Below, in pieces: positions 41,568-52,559 of a DNA stretch of 64,000 nt (position 1 is the stretch's first letter; each line of letters opens with the position of its first letter). Both the position numbers and the translations under genes were made by a program. This DNA comes from Zizania palustris (lineage: Eukaryota > Streptophyta > Magnoliopsida > Poales > Poaceae), in the NCBI GenBank assembly GCA_019279435.1, contig JAAALK010000287.1, positions 68,141,144 to 68,205,143 of the forward strand, written 5' to 3'. The notes below the pieces were generated by a model. That model worked only from the letters and a program-made list of their open reading frames with translations. It made no database searches and had not been told where the DNA came from.

Positions 41568-43637
41568 TGAGAAACCAAGGGTTGGTTTCAGTGTTTTGTG
41601 ATGAGTGATTGACAGGCTTTTTACCCTCTGTTCGAAGGGTACATCCGAAGGGGGTTCGGAGGTTGGACCTCCTAAGGTGTTCGGAGGAGGGTACCTCCGA
41701 AGGGGGTTCGGAGGTTGGACCTCCGAAGGATGTTCGGAGGTGGTTTGTGCGAAGGGTGTTCGGTGTTTGCTTGCTGCAGCTGTTGCAGCGGAGTGTGCTC
41801 GTCGGAGGGGTCCGACAGTACGCGATGACTGGGTTCGTACCGAAGGCTTCGGTACTTTGGGCGGTACACCAGAGTGTGTGCCAGAGGTTGCTAACCCGGA
41901 GAGGTCTCCGGAGTACTGGATACACTTGTCTGTTTGTCTGTGGTGCGCAGGGACTACGGAGGCGACGGACAATGTTCGCAGCAGGTGAACCTGGGTCAAG
42001 CGGGAGGCTTGACGCCAGGGGAGTGGGGAGCTCCATCATGGTGGCTGCGAAGGTGGTCCGGGTCGGTCCTCGGGTCGAGGCATGCCAGGTGAAGGCAGAG
42101 AGTGCGGATGGTGGCTCCGGCTGAAGGTACTCCGAGACAAAGTCCTCGGAGGTGAGGCACTTCGAAGGTACTCCGGATGGAGTGACTTCGGAGTTGGATG
42201 GAACAAGTCCTCTGCGGAGGCAAGGAATTCGAAGTGTGCTTCGGAGGGAGACATTCGAAGGTACCCGACGAAGGTCTCAGAAGTCGAGGTGCATCGAAGG
42301 CATGGTCCAGGTGAGGCTCGTCGAGGAGTGTGCTCGGGGAGAGGCACTGCGACGAAGGGCTCATGGAATGCTTCATGCGGAGGCCTTGGACGAAGGAGGG
42401 ACTTCGAAGGGTGGTACTCCGAAGGTGGGGCTTCGGAGGGTGGAAGGCTTCGGATCGAGGCTAGCTCCGGAGCGAGGTTGACTTGAGGTGCTTCGGCCTG
42501 CATGGCTTCGGTACACGGACTGACGGAGTTCGAGCTGGGAGTAGCTGCGAAGCCGTGGTGGTCCACTTCGGAGGTGTTGGTGCGAAGGCTCAAGGGCTTT
42601 GACGGCTTCGGCTCAAAACCGTCACTGTATCGGAGACTGACTTCGGTGAAGCGAAGGCCAACAGGCTCAAGGCTTCTCGCCGAAGCTACCGCACCCTCGC
42701 GTGCGAAGGGAGGATTCCAGAAGGTCAAAGACTGCAAAGGCTGACACTGTCTGTTCTGTAAAAGGCTGACACTGTCCCCTCTGCAAAGCTGACAGAGAAG
42801 CCTCCAGAATAAAGGTGGACTACCTTTTGTACCCCTTAGTTCTGTAGAGTCAAATCCTTTGTAAACCCTAGGGGTAGAGTAGTCATTTCCTTTGGGTGAA
42901 CTGTGGGCTATAAATATGGGGGCTCGGTAGGTAACATTTAACACTTTGAGCATTTACTGTTGAGCTCCTGTAGTCACATACCTCGCTGTATTTCATCCAG
43001 AGTTCAATTCATTTTGTGTTCCTTGTTCAAGCGGCGAAGCCCTGCTTCTGTGTGCTTTTTGCTTGAGCTCGCGTTACATACCTCGCTAGTATAGTGCACC
43101 GAAGCCTGTTTAGGCGAAGGGTGTTTTGTGCGAAGTGTGTTTTTCAGTGTGCTGTCGCTCTGTGTAACTTGAGGCCAGACCTCACAGCTTACTAGCGAAG
43201 CCCTGATCGAGGCCCGTTTTGCTTCCTGTGTCGAAGCCCTTAGCGTAGTCCGTTTGTGTGCGTGTAGACCTTCGTGTACGAAGCCCAGCACCACTTGCTG
43301 CCGCCAAGTACTTGGTCGAAGTCCTCAGAGGGCTATCCACTCTTGCAAAGGGTGAAGTGCAAAGCCTGCTCAAAGCATCTCGTGTGCGGAGCCTGCACTG
43401 ACTTAGCAGAGTAGATTTCCGAGGGTTGTAAGTGGAGCGAAGTCTTCTTGGCTTCGAACTTTTGCTCCTGCGAAGCCTGTGTTCGGAGCTGTCGAAGTAC
43501 CTCCGAACCAGACCTTCGAAGGTAGTGTTCGAAGCCTGTTCCGCAGAAGACAGAACTGAACCGAAGGCTAAGTTTTTAGCCCGAAATTTTAAAAGCTCCC
43601 ATTCACCCCCCCTCTGGTCGCCGTTTCCGGTCCAACA
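41568..43637 (+). repeat. Solo LTR of a SIRE/Opie-like copia element
   Basis: 2,070 bp, TGAGAAACCAAGG...GGTCCAACA, flanked by the duplication GAGAT at 41563-41567 and 43638-43642. Its 3' end (CATTCACCCCCCCTCTGGTCG...CGGTCC.ACA) matches the 3' end of the SIRE LTR at 50526 read on the minus strand, so it belongs to a related copia family. A TATA box (CTATAAATA, about 42909-42917) precedes the presumed start. No primer site, gag or pol lies inside, so the body was lost by LTR-LTR recombination. Open frames in it, both strands, are by-products of CTTCG/CGAAG-rich sequence. Confidence 0.85.
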
Positions 43638-43642
43638 GAGAT
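43638..43642. repeat. Target duplication GAGAT (right) of the solo LTR
   Basis: The second copy of the 5-bp duplication, directly followed by the resumed LTR sequence GTTCCAAGCG. Confidence 0.92.
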
Positions 43643-46353
43643 GTTCCAAGCGATAACCACCCGCTCTAGGTTTCGCCGGCGCGCCGGGCCGCATCCCGGC
43701 TAACGTCGCACCCCCTTTTGCGCCACATTGGTACAAGTCACCCGCAGGTGCAACTTGACCCATCTCCAATTGGTGGCCTCGATTTGGAACAACCCATACC
43801 TTAGTTAGGACTTACCCACTAGACTTGTGGTTAGTACGTAAGTGTATTGCAACGGATCCCTCAGACCGGTCCTTATAGTGCCCCGGGTGCTACCGACCAA
43901 TGCCCTAGCTTGCACCTGGAACCCACCATGCATACACTCACAACCATAACTCATCACCAACAGAATTTCCAAGGATAAGAAGTAACGGGGATCATATAAT
44001 AGAACCATTTTGCTACGACTCATTTTTATCCTATAGCGATCGTGTCAATACATTGGACACTAGCTAATATCATTGATCATATGGTGACAAGGAGGTTAGG
44101 CGAGATAGCATGGCTTGGGTTGCACATCAAGGTCGGGGGATCCTAAATAAATATATTGTAAGGGTTTCATTTGACTAATGCATGCATAGCCTATGAGTTT
44201 TAGCGATAGTTTAATCAAACATGGGTTCAATATGCTCAAAAGATTGGTTTGGTGACTTGCCTTGTTCAGCAAAAGGAGAGGGAGGGACTTCGGGGAAGTA
44301 CTCCGGCTCCTCGGCGACGTCGTAGTCTTTTTGATATAGTAAAGTAAAATAAAAAGAACACAACATTCAATCAAACAATATAACATTACATTATAAACAC
44401 ATAAGTTAAAGTTGGTTTGATTATAAATAAAATAAATTCAATGGTTAAGGTTCTGTGGTTTATTTTATAAATAAATTTTAAAGGAATTAAAGAGTTGTTC
44501 TTTCTTTGAAAAGGATGTTTAAATGTGATTATTGCCATATTAAATTCTCAAATAAGTGTGAAATGAAAAGTTCATGTTAATTTGATGGTTTTCAGTGAAT
44601 GGACAGAATGGAAATAAATCTAAATTTTTCTGAAGTTTAAACATTTGAATTTATATTTTAATCCTAAAGGCATTTGAATATTCATTTGAATAAACATGAA
44701 AAAGTCAAAGTAAACCTACTGTTTTTATTGCATAAACATGTAGAGAATAATATTATGAATTTTCTGAAATTGGAATGGCAATTTTTAGAGTTCAAATGCG
44801 CCAGATATGAATTTTACAAGTTTAAAAGTATTTCTGAAATTCATTTTCAATTTTTAAACCCCTCGGGTCCACGGTGAGCCAGGCCCACGGTCAACCCGCG
44901 CACTGTGCGCGTGCACCGGGTCGATCTGGACCGTCGGATCCAGATCCTACGCGCGAGGGCGAGGCGGGGCGCGTAAGTCGACGTGGACGGCCAGGATTAA
45001 AACGTTTGAACCGGTACGCGATGGACGGCTTGGATGCGATGCGGGGTTTTAAAACTAACGGACGCACGAGATTAAAACGTACCCCTTCGCCGAGATCTAA
45101 CGGATCAGATTAAATCGCACGCGGGGATTAATCGTCACCGTCGGATCCAGATCGCACGGTCGTGCGTGAATCCGACACGGCACGGGTACTCGACCCGTGC
45201 CGGTCGTCTTCTCCGACAACGGCGAGCGGGCCAGCGGCCACGGCGAGCGACGGTGATCGAGTCTAAGGCCTAAAACAGAACGAGGGTGCTACGGGGATCA
45301 CGAGGGTACCCTTGCGGCGAAGAAAGGTCGACGGAGCGAGGCCGACGACGAGCGGAGGCAGCGACGATGTTCGGGTCCTCGGCGACGACGGCGATCCGGC
45401 GAGATTCGTCGACGACGAAGTGGTGGCCGAGGTCGGTGAGGTCAGTGCGGTCGTAGCGGTGCGGTCGATGTGGACGGAGAGGGGCTCCGGCGACGGCGAG
45501 CGGCGGCTGGAGGACGGACGGCGGTGGTGCGCTAAAACGTGGAATGCAGGAGCTTTGCTCGTTCTCGCAGCGATTGGGCGTAGGGGCACAACGCGGACGG
45601 CCAGGGGGTTTAAATAGGGTCGTCGGCGGGGGCAGGGGGGCGTGATTGGCGGTGGCCGGGAGTAAACGCATTTTTGAACGCCGGCGAGCTCGGTTGCAGG
45701 GGTTCAACGCACCTGGACGCGTTCTGGTCGGAATTGAAGAGGGGGAAACGGCCGGCGCGTTGAGGGGAATTCAATGCGAGCGACGGATTAAAGGGAGGGG
45801 GCCGGCGGGGGCGGATCCTAGGCGGAGTTAGGGCTTCGGCCGGTGAGGGGGGGGGGGGATTTTGGGGGCGGATCTCGCGGGGACGACGAATCCGACAGGT
45901 GGGGGCCACTGGCCAGCGAGCGCGAACGAGCGGGGTGGCGACTGACGGGTGGGGCCGGGCTCGGGCGCGAGGGGAGGAAATCGGCGCCGACAGGTGGGGT
46001 CGGCTTGTCAGCCTAAGGGGTGCGAGGTAACGGGCTGGGCCGGCCGGAAGAGAGAGAAAGGAGGGAGAGGGGCCCATTACTGTTTTAAAACATTTCTGAA
46101 TAAAAATAATTCCAGAAAAAAGATTAAAATCTTAGGGATACTTCCAAGGTTGGTAAAAATTTATAAAAATTCTCAAAAATATATTTTGGTCTTAGGATCA
46201 TATACAAAAAGTTTCACCTCCTAGTTTGGCCATCTACTCTATGTTGTAGTTCAAAAGGATATAAAGGGGAATTAAAAGTATTTTTAGAAATATAAATCCC
46301 AAGAAATTGAATTTAATGATATTTTTATTGTTTTGGAAATTTGGGGTGTTACA

Positions 46354-46358
46354 TGGAG
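46354..46358. repeat. Target duplication TGGAG (right) of element G
   Basis: The second copy of TGGAG, followed by SIRE integrase-RT linker coding sequence. Confidence 0.92.
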
Positions 46359-47274
46359 TATCCTCATCTTCCTTGAAGATGGATTCTCCGAGCTCATCAT
46401 CACCCGAAAGCTTAAAAGGAGTCAAAGAAGGCAAGGACTCATCAAACGAAACCTTACAAGTCTTGACAAGCTGTTGGGAGTCAAGATTCCAAACTCAGAA
46501 GCCTCGAGAATGCTATGCATAACCAAGAAAAACACCATCCCAGCAACGAGACTCAAACTTGTCCAAGTGCCCTCCCTTCTTGAGCACAAAGCACTTACAG
46601 CCAAACGCTCGTAAGTGTCTCACTTTGGGTTGTCTACCAAACCGCAACTCATATGAAGTCTTTCCTAAGTAAGCTCGAAGAAAAATGCGGTTGGCCAGAT
46701 AGCAAGCCGTGTTCATGGCTTCAGCCCAAAAACGCCTAGGAGTCCTGTGCTCATCGAGCATCGTCCTGGCCATCTCGACTAGCTTGCGGTTCTTTCGTTC
46801 CACAGCGTCGTTCTGTGGGGGAGTGTAAGGAGTAGAAAACTGATGGTCAAGACCCTGATCACCACAGAAGCTGACGAATTGAGAGTTCTTGAACTCAAAG
46901 CCGTTGTCGGAGCGAATTGCTCGCATTCGACCATTGTTCTCATTCTTCAGCTTCAAAATCAGGTCATGAACAAACTGAAAAGTTTCATCCTTAGACTCCA
47001 AAAAGAAAACCCACGAGAGTCGAGAAAAGTCGTCAACAATCACAAGCGCGTACCATTTCCCACCGACTGAACGTACCCGAGCTGGACCTACAGTGTCCAA
47101 ATGTAACAGCTCGCCCGGATACGAAGTCATCACTTGAGTCACAGGTGAGTGAGACGCGACAACCATTTTCCCATGACGACATAGATGACAAACTAGATCT
47201 TTCTCCATTTTAAGCTTGGGCAATCCTCGGATGAGGTCCATAGAGCTTAACCTGACTAGCAAATCAAAACTCAA
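46359..47274 (-). pseudogene. SIRE-like integrase
   Basis: The zinc domain begins just upstream at about 47310 (WHRRLGHLSF) and continues (VCHLCRHGKM). The core has LLHLDTVGPARVRSVGGKWY, VDDFSRLSWVFFL, IRSDNGFEFKN and PPQNDAVERKNRK: D, D and E present, with the usual NGVAE changed to NDAVE. The C-terminal part (RFWAEAMNTACYLANRIFL, FGCKCFVLKKGGHLDKFE, FLGYA) is followed by a stop at about 46510, and the frame continues as SRGFRVWNL to FKEDED. Element G inserted right after. Confidence 0.87.
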
Positions 47275-47298
47275 ATGACCTAACCTCCTATGCCACTT

Positions 47299-47715
47299 CT
47301 AGAGCTCAGAAGATGATCGGGCAATCAAACATCGAGAAGGGCCAAAAGAACTAGAGAAGTCAATTCGAAAAACTTTACCGAATGGTAAGATCTGGCAAAT
47401 CAAAGACCCTCTAGAATCAGACACAGAAGAATTGCCCTTCTTAAAACACACTTCCAAACCATCCTCAAGAAGTTGCAAAACAGAAATCAAGTTAAAGTTC
47501 AAATTTTTAACCAAGGCAACATTTTTCAACGAGAAATGATCTGAAATGCGAATTGAGCCGATGCCACTTACTTTCCCTTGACCATTGTTCCCAAAAGTGA
47601 TGTACTCTCTGGAGCTCGGGGGAGTGAGACTGGAGAACCATTTGCGATGTCCCATCATGTGGCGAGAGCATCCTGAGTCCATGATCCAAACGTCCTCCAG
47701 TCCCCGATCCTGCAC
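47299..47715 (-). pseudogene. SIRE-like aspartic protease and GAG-pre-integrase region
   Basis: DVWIMDSGCSRHMMGHRKWF carries the DSG active site (DSGCSRHMTG is typical of SIRE elements). VALVKNLNFNLISVLQLL and the GAG-pre-integrase region follow, then a stop before KWHRRLGH. It is in the same frame as the integrase. Confidence 0.85.
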
Positions 47716-50466
47716 AATCAGTGGTTGTAAGGGGGAGCAAATGGTCCGGCACCAGGTTTAGAAAAAGTACTAAACCAGTGTCAAGCCATCTGCTCAAAAG
47801 ACGGAAAGCAAAAACCATCAGAAGAATTTGGACCAAAGCGCGACTCAAAGCGCGGTCCATGGTTCTACCTAAAACCCCGGCCACGAGGTCCAGGACCGTA
47901 GCCAAAATGGCCTGGAGCTCTACCGGAACGAACACCACCAACTGGAGCACGGGCATGAAAGTCGTCTCCTCTACCACCACCTACACGACGCGGCCTGACC
48001 TCCAGCCTCGCCCCACGTCGAGGAACACGCAGTCTACCACCCTGCTGGTAGAACTGCTCTTGACCACCACGAGCTCTTTCTGCTCTCTCAACCCGCTTCC
48101 TCCTGAAGCAAAACTCCGCAAGATGCCCGTCTCTCGGACAGTACTCACAATGATAGGTGGGCTTCTTGGGATGTGGTTAAGGCTTGGGGTTCTTGGGCTT
48201 AGTGGTGTTTGGTGCAGTCTTCTTGGGTTGAGAGGGTCCAGGAAGAGAGTAAAGAGAAGTGTGGAGGTGTTTGGGCTTTGGAACCCAGATGGGCTTCTTG
48301 GGTGGAGCTTTGGGTTGCTCATGGATCACTCCATCCTTGGGCTGACTAGCCAGGGAAGACTCAGTGGAGTGAGTCTTAGGGTATCTCTGCTCAGGAGTCT
48401 TTTACTCCACTCCACTGCCCGGCTAATGGCACTCTCAAAGTCAGCCTTGGTGTAGGTGTAACCTACCCCAAACCCATCCTTCCTCTTAAACTGCTGGATC
48501 ATCATACCGAGCTGTGGCTCTCTGGCACTGATCCAACTCCGGATAGAACGGAGGTAAAAGTTCTCATTCTGAGAATCAGCTAGCTCTTCTCTCAAGGATG
48601 CTAGAACCTCTACCTGAGACAAGCAGGTCTCACACTCACTCTCTACTTGGACAGACTTTTCGGCTTTCACGTTGATCAACTCCATTCTAAGAGACAGACA
48701 GTTCTCACAGACAGTGGGTGGAACTAATAGTGTCTCAAGCTCTAGCCTAGTCTGCGCTAGCTCAGCTCTCACTCTCTCCAAATCACCCAAACGCTCATCG
48801 CCCATGGCTTTTAGCTCAACTAAGACAGCTAGATGAGATGGACAATCAGCGCAGGGTACGATGACAGTGGCTTGAGCATCTTTCAGCTCCAGCTGAGCGC
48901 TTTCAAGCTTAGTGGCCAAGGCGTCCCTCTCATCAACCCTTTCTGTGTACCTGGACTTTAGAGTCGACAGGTCACATAGAAGCACCTCACACTTCGGGCA
49001 TTCACTGCTATCACCCAAGCAGGGGGAAGAAGATAGACTCTCAATTCTGCCATTGGCCACGACAAGCTCACTCTCTAACTCATCTATCCTCTTCTTGGCC
49101 CCCCTAAGTAGTTTTCCCGATATTTTAACTCCTGATGATTGCTTTCAAGTAAATCAACAATTTCGCGCTCATAAGATGATACCTTTTCGTTGTCGTCGTC
49201 ATCGGAGGAGATCTTCTCTTCCTTATCCCCAAGAGCCATTGAGCAGAAGCTCTTGCGGGATCTTCGGCGCTTGTGTGAGCGGCTCTTCGGTCTGTCCCCA
49301 AAGGCCATGAAGCAGAGGCCCGCCGGATCGTTCTTGTCCTTCCCCTTCCTGATGATGATCTCCTCATCGCTTGAGCTCGATGAAGAGGAAGATGACGTGG
49401 ACTGCTTGGAGTAGCTCTTCTCCATCTCGGCGAAGAAGGCCTTGTCGCACTTCTTGTTCTCTCGCCGGTAGTCCTTTAGGGCCTTCTTGAAGAATCTGGT
49501 CTTCGTCTTGCCCTTGTTGAAGGAAGAGCTGTCGTGCTTGCCGGAGTTGTGGAAGCCACCACCGGTGCCCTTCTTGTGGCCATTGCGCTTGGGGCAGTCG
49601 GTGATGAAGTGTCCTGGATCACCACACTCAAAACACCCGGATTTCGTGCCATGTCTTTTGAACATCCTTTTGTCATAGACACGACGCACCCGGTTGTTAA
49701 AAAGACACAAATCATCATCTCCCAAAGACTCAAGCTGGTCCTCAGTGATAGACATCAAAGAGAACCCAGCACAACTCACAGAAGAGGGATCAACAGAAGG
49801 TGTAGCAAGGGCCAGGGACTTTGATCCAGAGCCAATGAGATTTGATCTTAACTGGATATCAACCTTAGTGGCCTTCAGCTTGCTAAACAACTCAGAAATG
49901 GTCAAGGTTTCCTAAGAAATACTCTCAACGATAGAGGATACCTTGATCTCCCAGATCTTTGGGTCCAAGGTATGGAGAACCTTGAGCGCCTGCTCATGAT
50001 CTGAGACTAACTGAGCACCCTCAGCCTTGTTGACCCGAAGCTTGTTTATGATCGATTGAAAACGACCAAACAACGCTTCAACAGATTCACCCGGCTTTTG
50101 TGTGAAGTTTTCATATTCACGCCGGTAGGTCTGATAGAGCCGAAACTTGACCTGGGTTGTCCCCTCATGGTGTGCCTTGAGGGTAGCCCAGATCTCTCTC
50201 GCAGTGGAGAGATGGCTCACACGCTCAAACTCAGTGGGACCTAGACCAGAAAATAGAATGTTCACAGCTTTACTATTGCTCAGATGCTGGGCAATGATAC
50301 CAGGAGTACCATGCTCAGCAACTGGCAATATAACAAACGTATCGTGAAAGCAAATGTCCCATATGTCCGAGCCTTGGCTCATAAGATAGGCTCGCATGCG
50401 AGTCTTCCAATAGTTATAGCCATAAGCTTCCAAGGACGGGACCTTGCCAGGAGACGTCATGATCAC
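47716..50466 (-). pseudogene. SIRE-like gag with two zinc knuckles and a coiled coil
   Basis: The start at 50466 gives MIMTSPGKVPSLEAYGYNYW; the YWKTRMRAYL block is the standard copia gag start. UBN2-type gag follows (EIWATLKAHHEGTTQVKFR, ESVEALFGRFQSIINKL). A CAG-to-TAG stop at about 49914 is followed by ETLTISELFSKLK in the same frame. Zinc knuckle 1 is CFECGDPGHFITDC (about 49591-49636). Next come an Arg/Lys/Ser-rich stretch and, after a frameshift near 49070, a coiled coil with CxxC pairs (49060-48400: CPKCEVLLC, CENC, CETC). Zinc knuckle 2 is CEYCPRDGHLAEFC (about 48113-48155). An RG-rich tail leads to the protease. Multiple frame changes make it inactive. Confidence 0.8.
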
Positions 50467-50510
50467 TACTGGGGTTTAGAACAAGTTAAGGTATTGAAAA
50501 CCCCTAACCA

Positions 50511-50523
50511 GGCTCTGATACCA
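50511..50523 (-). promoter_or_regulatory. Primer binding site of the SIRE-like element
   Basis: TGGTATCAGAGCC on the minus strand, two bases inside the LTR at 50526; a tRNA-iMet type site. Confidence 0.92.
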
Positions 50524-50525
50524 CT

Positions 50526-52149
50526 TGTAGGACCGAAAGTAGCGACCAGAGGGGGGTGAATGGGCGCCTAAAAAATTCTTTTGAATCAATGGCCTGCTCC
50601 CAATACCCAACGCACCTCAAAAGACTAAGCAGCAAAGCGAGAACAGATTGCCTAAGTCTAAAAGTATCTAGCCTAGAAAAAACCGGTGTCGAAAACAGAG
50701 AAACACCAACACAATGCTAATAGGCAGATTAACAAAATATTCAAGACATGGCAGATCAAACTTCTCAGTAAAATAATCTAAGTATACATGGAATGGGATT
50801 AGAAGTTACTGTTCAAAATCTATCTCCTGTTCGAAACTTGGTGAAGCCTGCAGTGTCGAAGCCTGTAGTGTCGAAGCCTGCTTCGAAGCCTGCAGTGTCG
50901 AAGCCTGCTTCGAAGCCTGCAGATTCGAAGCCCGCTGATTCGAAGCCTGCTGATTCGAAGCCTGCAGATTCGAAGCCTGTGGATTCGAAGCCTGTGGATT
51001 CGAAGCCTGTGGATTCGAAGCCTGTGGATTCGAAGCCTGCTGATTCGGAGCCTGCGGATTCGAAGCTTGCAGATTCGAAGCCTGCTGATTCGAAGCCTGC
51101 AGATTTGAAGCCTGCTTCACAGAGTTGGATTTCACACAAGAAAAGGGGCTTCGATAGAAACAGCCAGAAAAGAAACTAGACACTATTTGTTCGATCAAAA
51201 AGGCTATGAGGAAAAAGCAAGGCTAGGAAAAATAGCGTACTGTTGCTACAGGAAAGTAGTACTACTTGCTACCAGCCACAAGAACTAGTATTCACGTGAA
51301 GAACAGAAGCGAAGCAGCAAGAGAAGCTTTCACTCAGGAATAAAATGACTGCACGCAAAACGAAACTGCAGTGCTATTAATGAAATGTTGCACACGCAAC
51401 AACAGGAATAAAAGCTTACAAACAGTGAAGAGCCGATTGAATCTCAGGAAGAACAGAAACACTGCCTAGGGGCGCATGCAGGGAGAGAGAAAACACAGAA
51501 AACACAAAATGACCCAATGGATGATTAAAAAGTGATTTCTGGAAGGGTGACCTAACCCTAGGGATTGGGGCCCTATTTATAGGCTGCCCAATACTTAGGA
51601 ATATTCCACCAGCCCCTTAAGGTTTTTTACAGACGCTGAAATAAAGGAAAAGACTAAACTGCCCTTAGGATTTTTTATAGACTCGACTAACTGACTGTGG
51701 GCCTAGAGATACAGATGACTTATCCGGAAGCTAAGCTTTCGTAGCGACTACGGCTTCTCTTCTGGACAGTCCGATACAAGATCAACGGTCGTCAGTTTTG
51801 CGCCAAAACTGACAAAGCCTCCACCGACTTTGAACCAGGTACCCAGATTGGGTCGGCCCGATTCCGCAGCTCTCTTAGCCCGGCAATCACTCACCGCCCG
51901 TGTACCTGAGTCAATCCTGGTCAACATCCCAGTGGGTCTTTTGCTGCTCCTAGCCCATGTACCCGGATTGGGCCAGCCCGACTTCGCAGCTCTCTCACCC
52001 CGACCGTCACTCGCTGGCCGTGTACCTGAGTCACACGCGGCCGATGAAACATCAGATCTCCTCTCTTCTTCTGTCCTCTTTGACTATCATTGACAATGAC
52101 TCATCACATCTGGAGCCATGAGGCCCACACTATTCAGCATGGCTCCTCA
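50526..52149 (-). repeat. 5' LTR of the SIRE-like element (1,624 bp)
   Basis: TGAGGAGCCATGC...CGGTCCTACA on the minus strand. U3 (52149 to about 51575) matches both arms of the palindrome at 29262-30537. The TATA box is TATAAATA at 51574-51581. The U5 side holds a 15-bp tandem array. Confidence 0.9.
50860..51112. repeat. 15-bp tandem array in the SIRE LTR
   Basis: About 14-16 copies of a 15-base unit, TTCGAAGCCTGCTGA with variants (TGCAGA, TGTGGA, TGCGGA in the last positions). Because 15 is a multiple of three and the unit has no stop in most frames, it creates overlapping frames on both strands (DSKPA and NLQAS/FESAG repeats), which are artefacts. Confidence 0.88.
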
Positions 52150-52559
52150 CTAGGTTTTGGGAGATTTGCTCCGGCCACCGCCGACGGAGCCCATAGGTAG
52201 CGTCCAGGCCGCGCACACCCAGGCGGAGGCCCATGGGAGGCCGCGAGGCAGGAGGAGAAGAAGCCAGTGGCAGCAGTGGCGAGAGTGGAGGCGCCTACGC
52301 CAGAGTTTCACCACCGCACGGCGGTTGAGGCGGCGGCCGAGGAGAAGAAGTAGAGGCCATCAGCGGAGAAGGCCGAGAAGACCCCGGCCGGGAAGAAGCC
52401 CAAGGCTGAGAAGCGCCTCCCACCGGCAAGGCAGAGAAGGGTTCCGGTGAGCTGGGGGAGTGGTGAACGGGCCGCGGCCAGTGCAGGTGCAAGAGAAGAG
52501 CGATGTGGTGATTTGGTGATGTTGCTGTTGCTGCTGCATGAGGTTTAATTGAAGAGGAG
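52150..52559 (+). other. Leader of the plus-strand copia element
   Basis: CTAGGTTTTGGGAG... is the kind of sequence that follows the primer site. GC-rich in the middle, no conserved coding. Confidence 0.5.

Larger units (their letters stand above)
33697..46353 (-). mobile_element. Tekay-like chromovirus element G, gag-deleted
   Basis: LTRs 33697-37090 (3') and 40950-46353 (5', enlarged by a solo LTR), iMet primer site, orf0, then RT-RNase H-integrase-chromodomain. Gag, protease and the RT N-terminus are missing. The LTR pair differs only sparsely, mostly by transitions, so insertion was recent compared with element D. It sits between integrase and RT of the SIRE-like element. Confidence 0.9.
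40950..46353 (-). repeat. 5' LTR of element G with nested solo LTR
   Basis: Matches 33697-37090 throughout, apart from a 66-bp deletion at 41479-41483 and the 2,070-bp insertion plus 5-bp duplication at 41568-43642. Confidence 0.9.
30537..52149 (-). mobile_element. SIRE/Opie-like Ty1/copia retrotransposon, split by element G
   Basis: Minus-strand order: 5' LTR 52149-50526, iMet primer site, gag with zinc knuckle, coiled coil, second zinc knuckle, protease, integrase to 46359, insertion of element G, linker, RT, RNase H to 31873, a long noncoding 3' region, polypurine tract, and 3' LTR from 30537. Removing 33697-46353 and one TSD copy rejoins the coding frame. The long LTRs, large gag and long 3' region fit the SIRE/Maximus group. 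The 3' LTR is truncated by the palindrome, and no matching target duplication was found at 29257-29261 against 52150-52154. Confidence 0.82.

Noticed and set aside
41600..43300. Many overlapping frames up to 305 codons
   Set aside because: They lie in the solo LTR; low-complexity CTTCG/CGAAG sequence keeps both strands open.
48912..49414. Plus-strand frames over the SIRE gag
   Set aside because: Antisense shadows of the Ser/Glu-rich gag coding strand.
50860..51112. Regular repeats that could look like a CRISPR array
   Set aside because: Units are 15 bp and contiguous, without unique spacers, in a plant LTR.
50793..51198. Long overlapping frames on both strands with DSKPA / FESAG / NLQAS repeats
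   Set aside because: They arise from a 15-bp tandem repeat in the LTR (15 is a multiple of 3), not from a gene.
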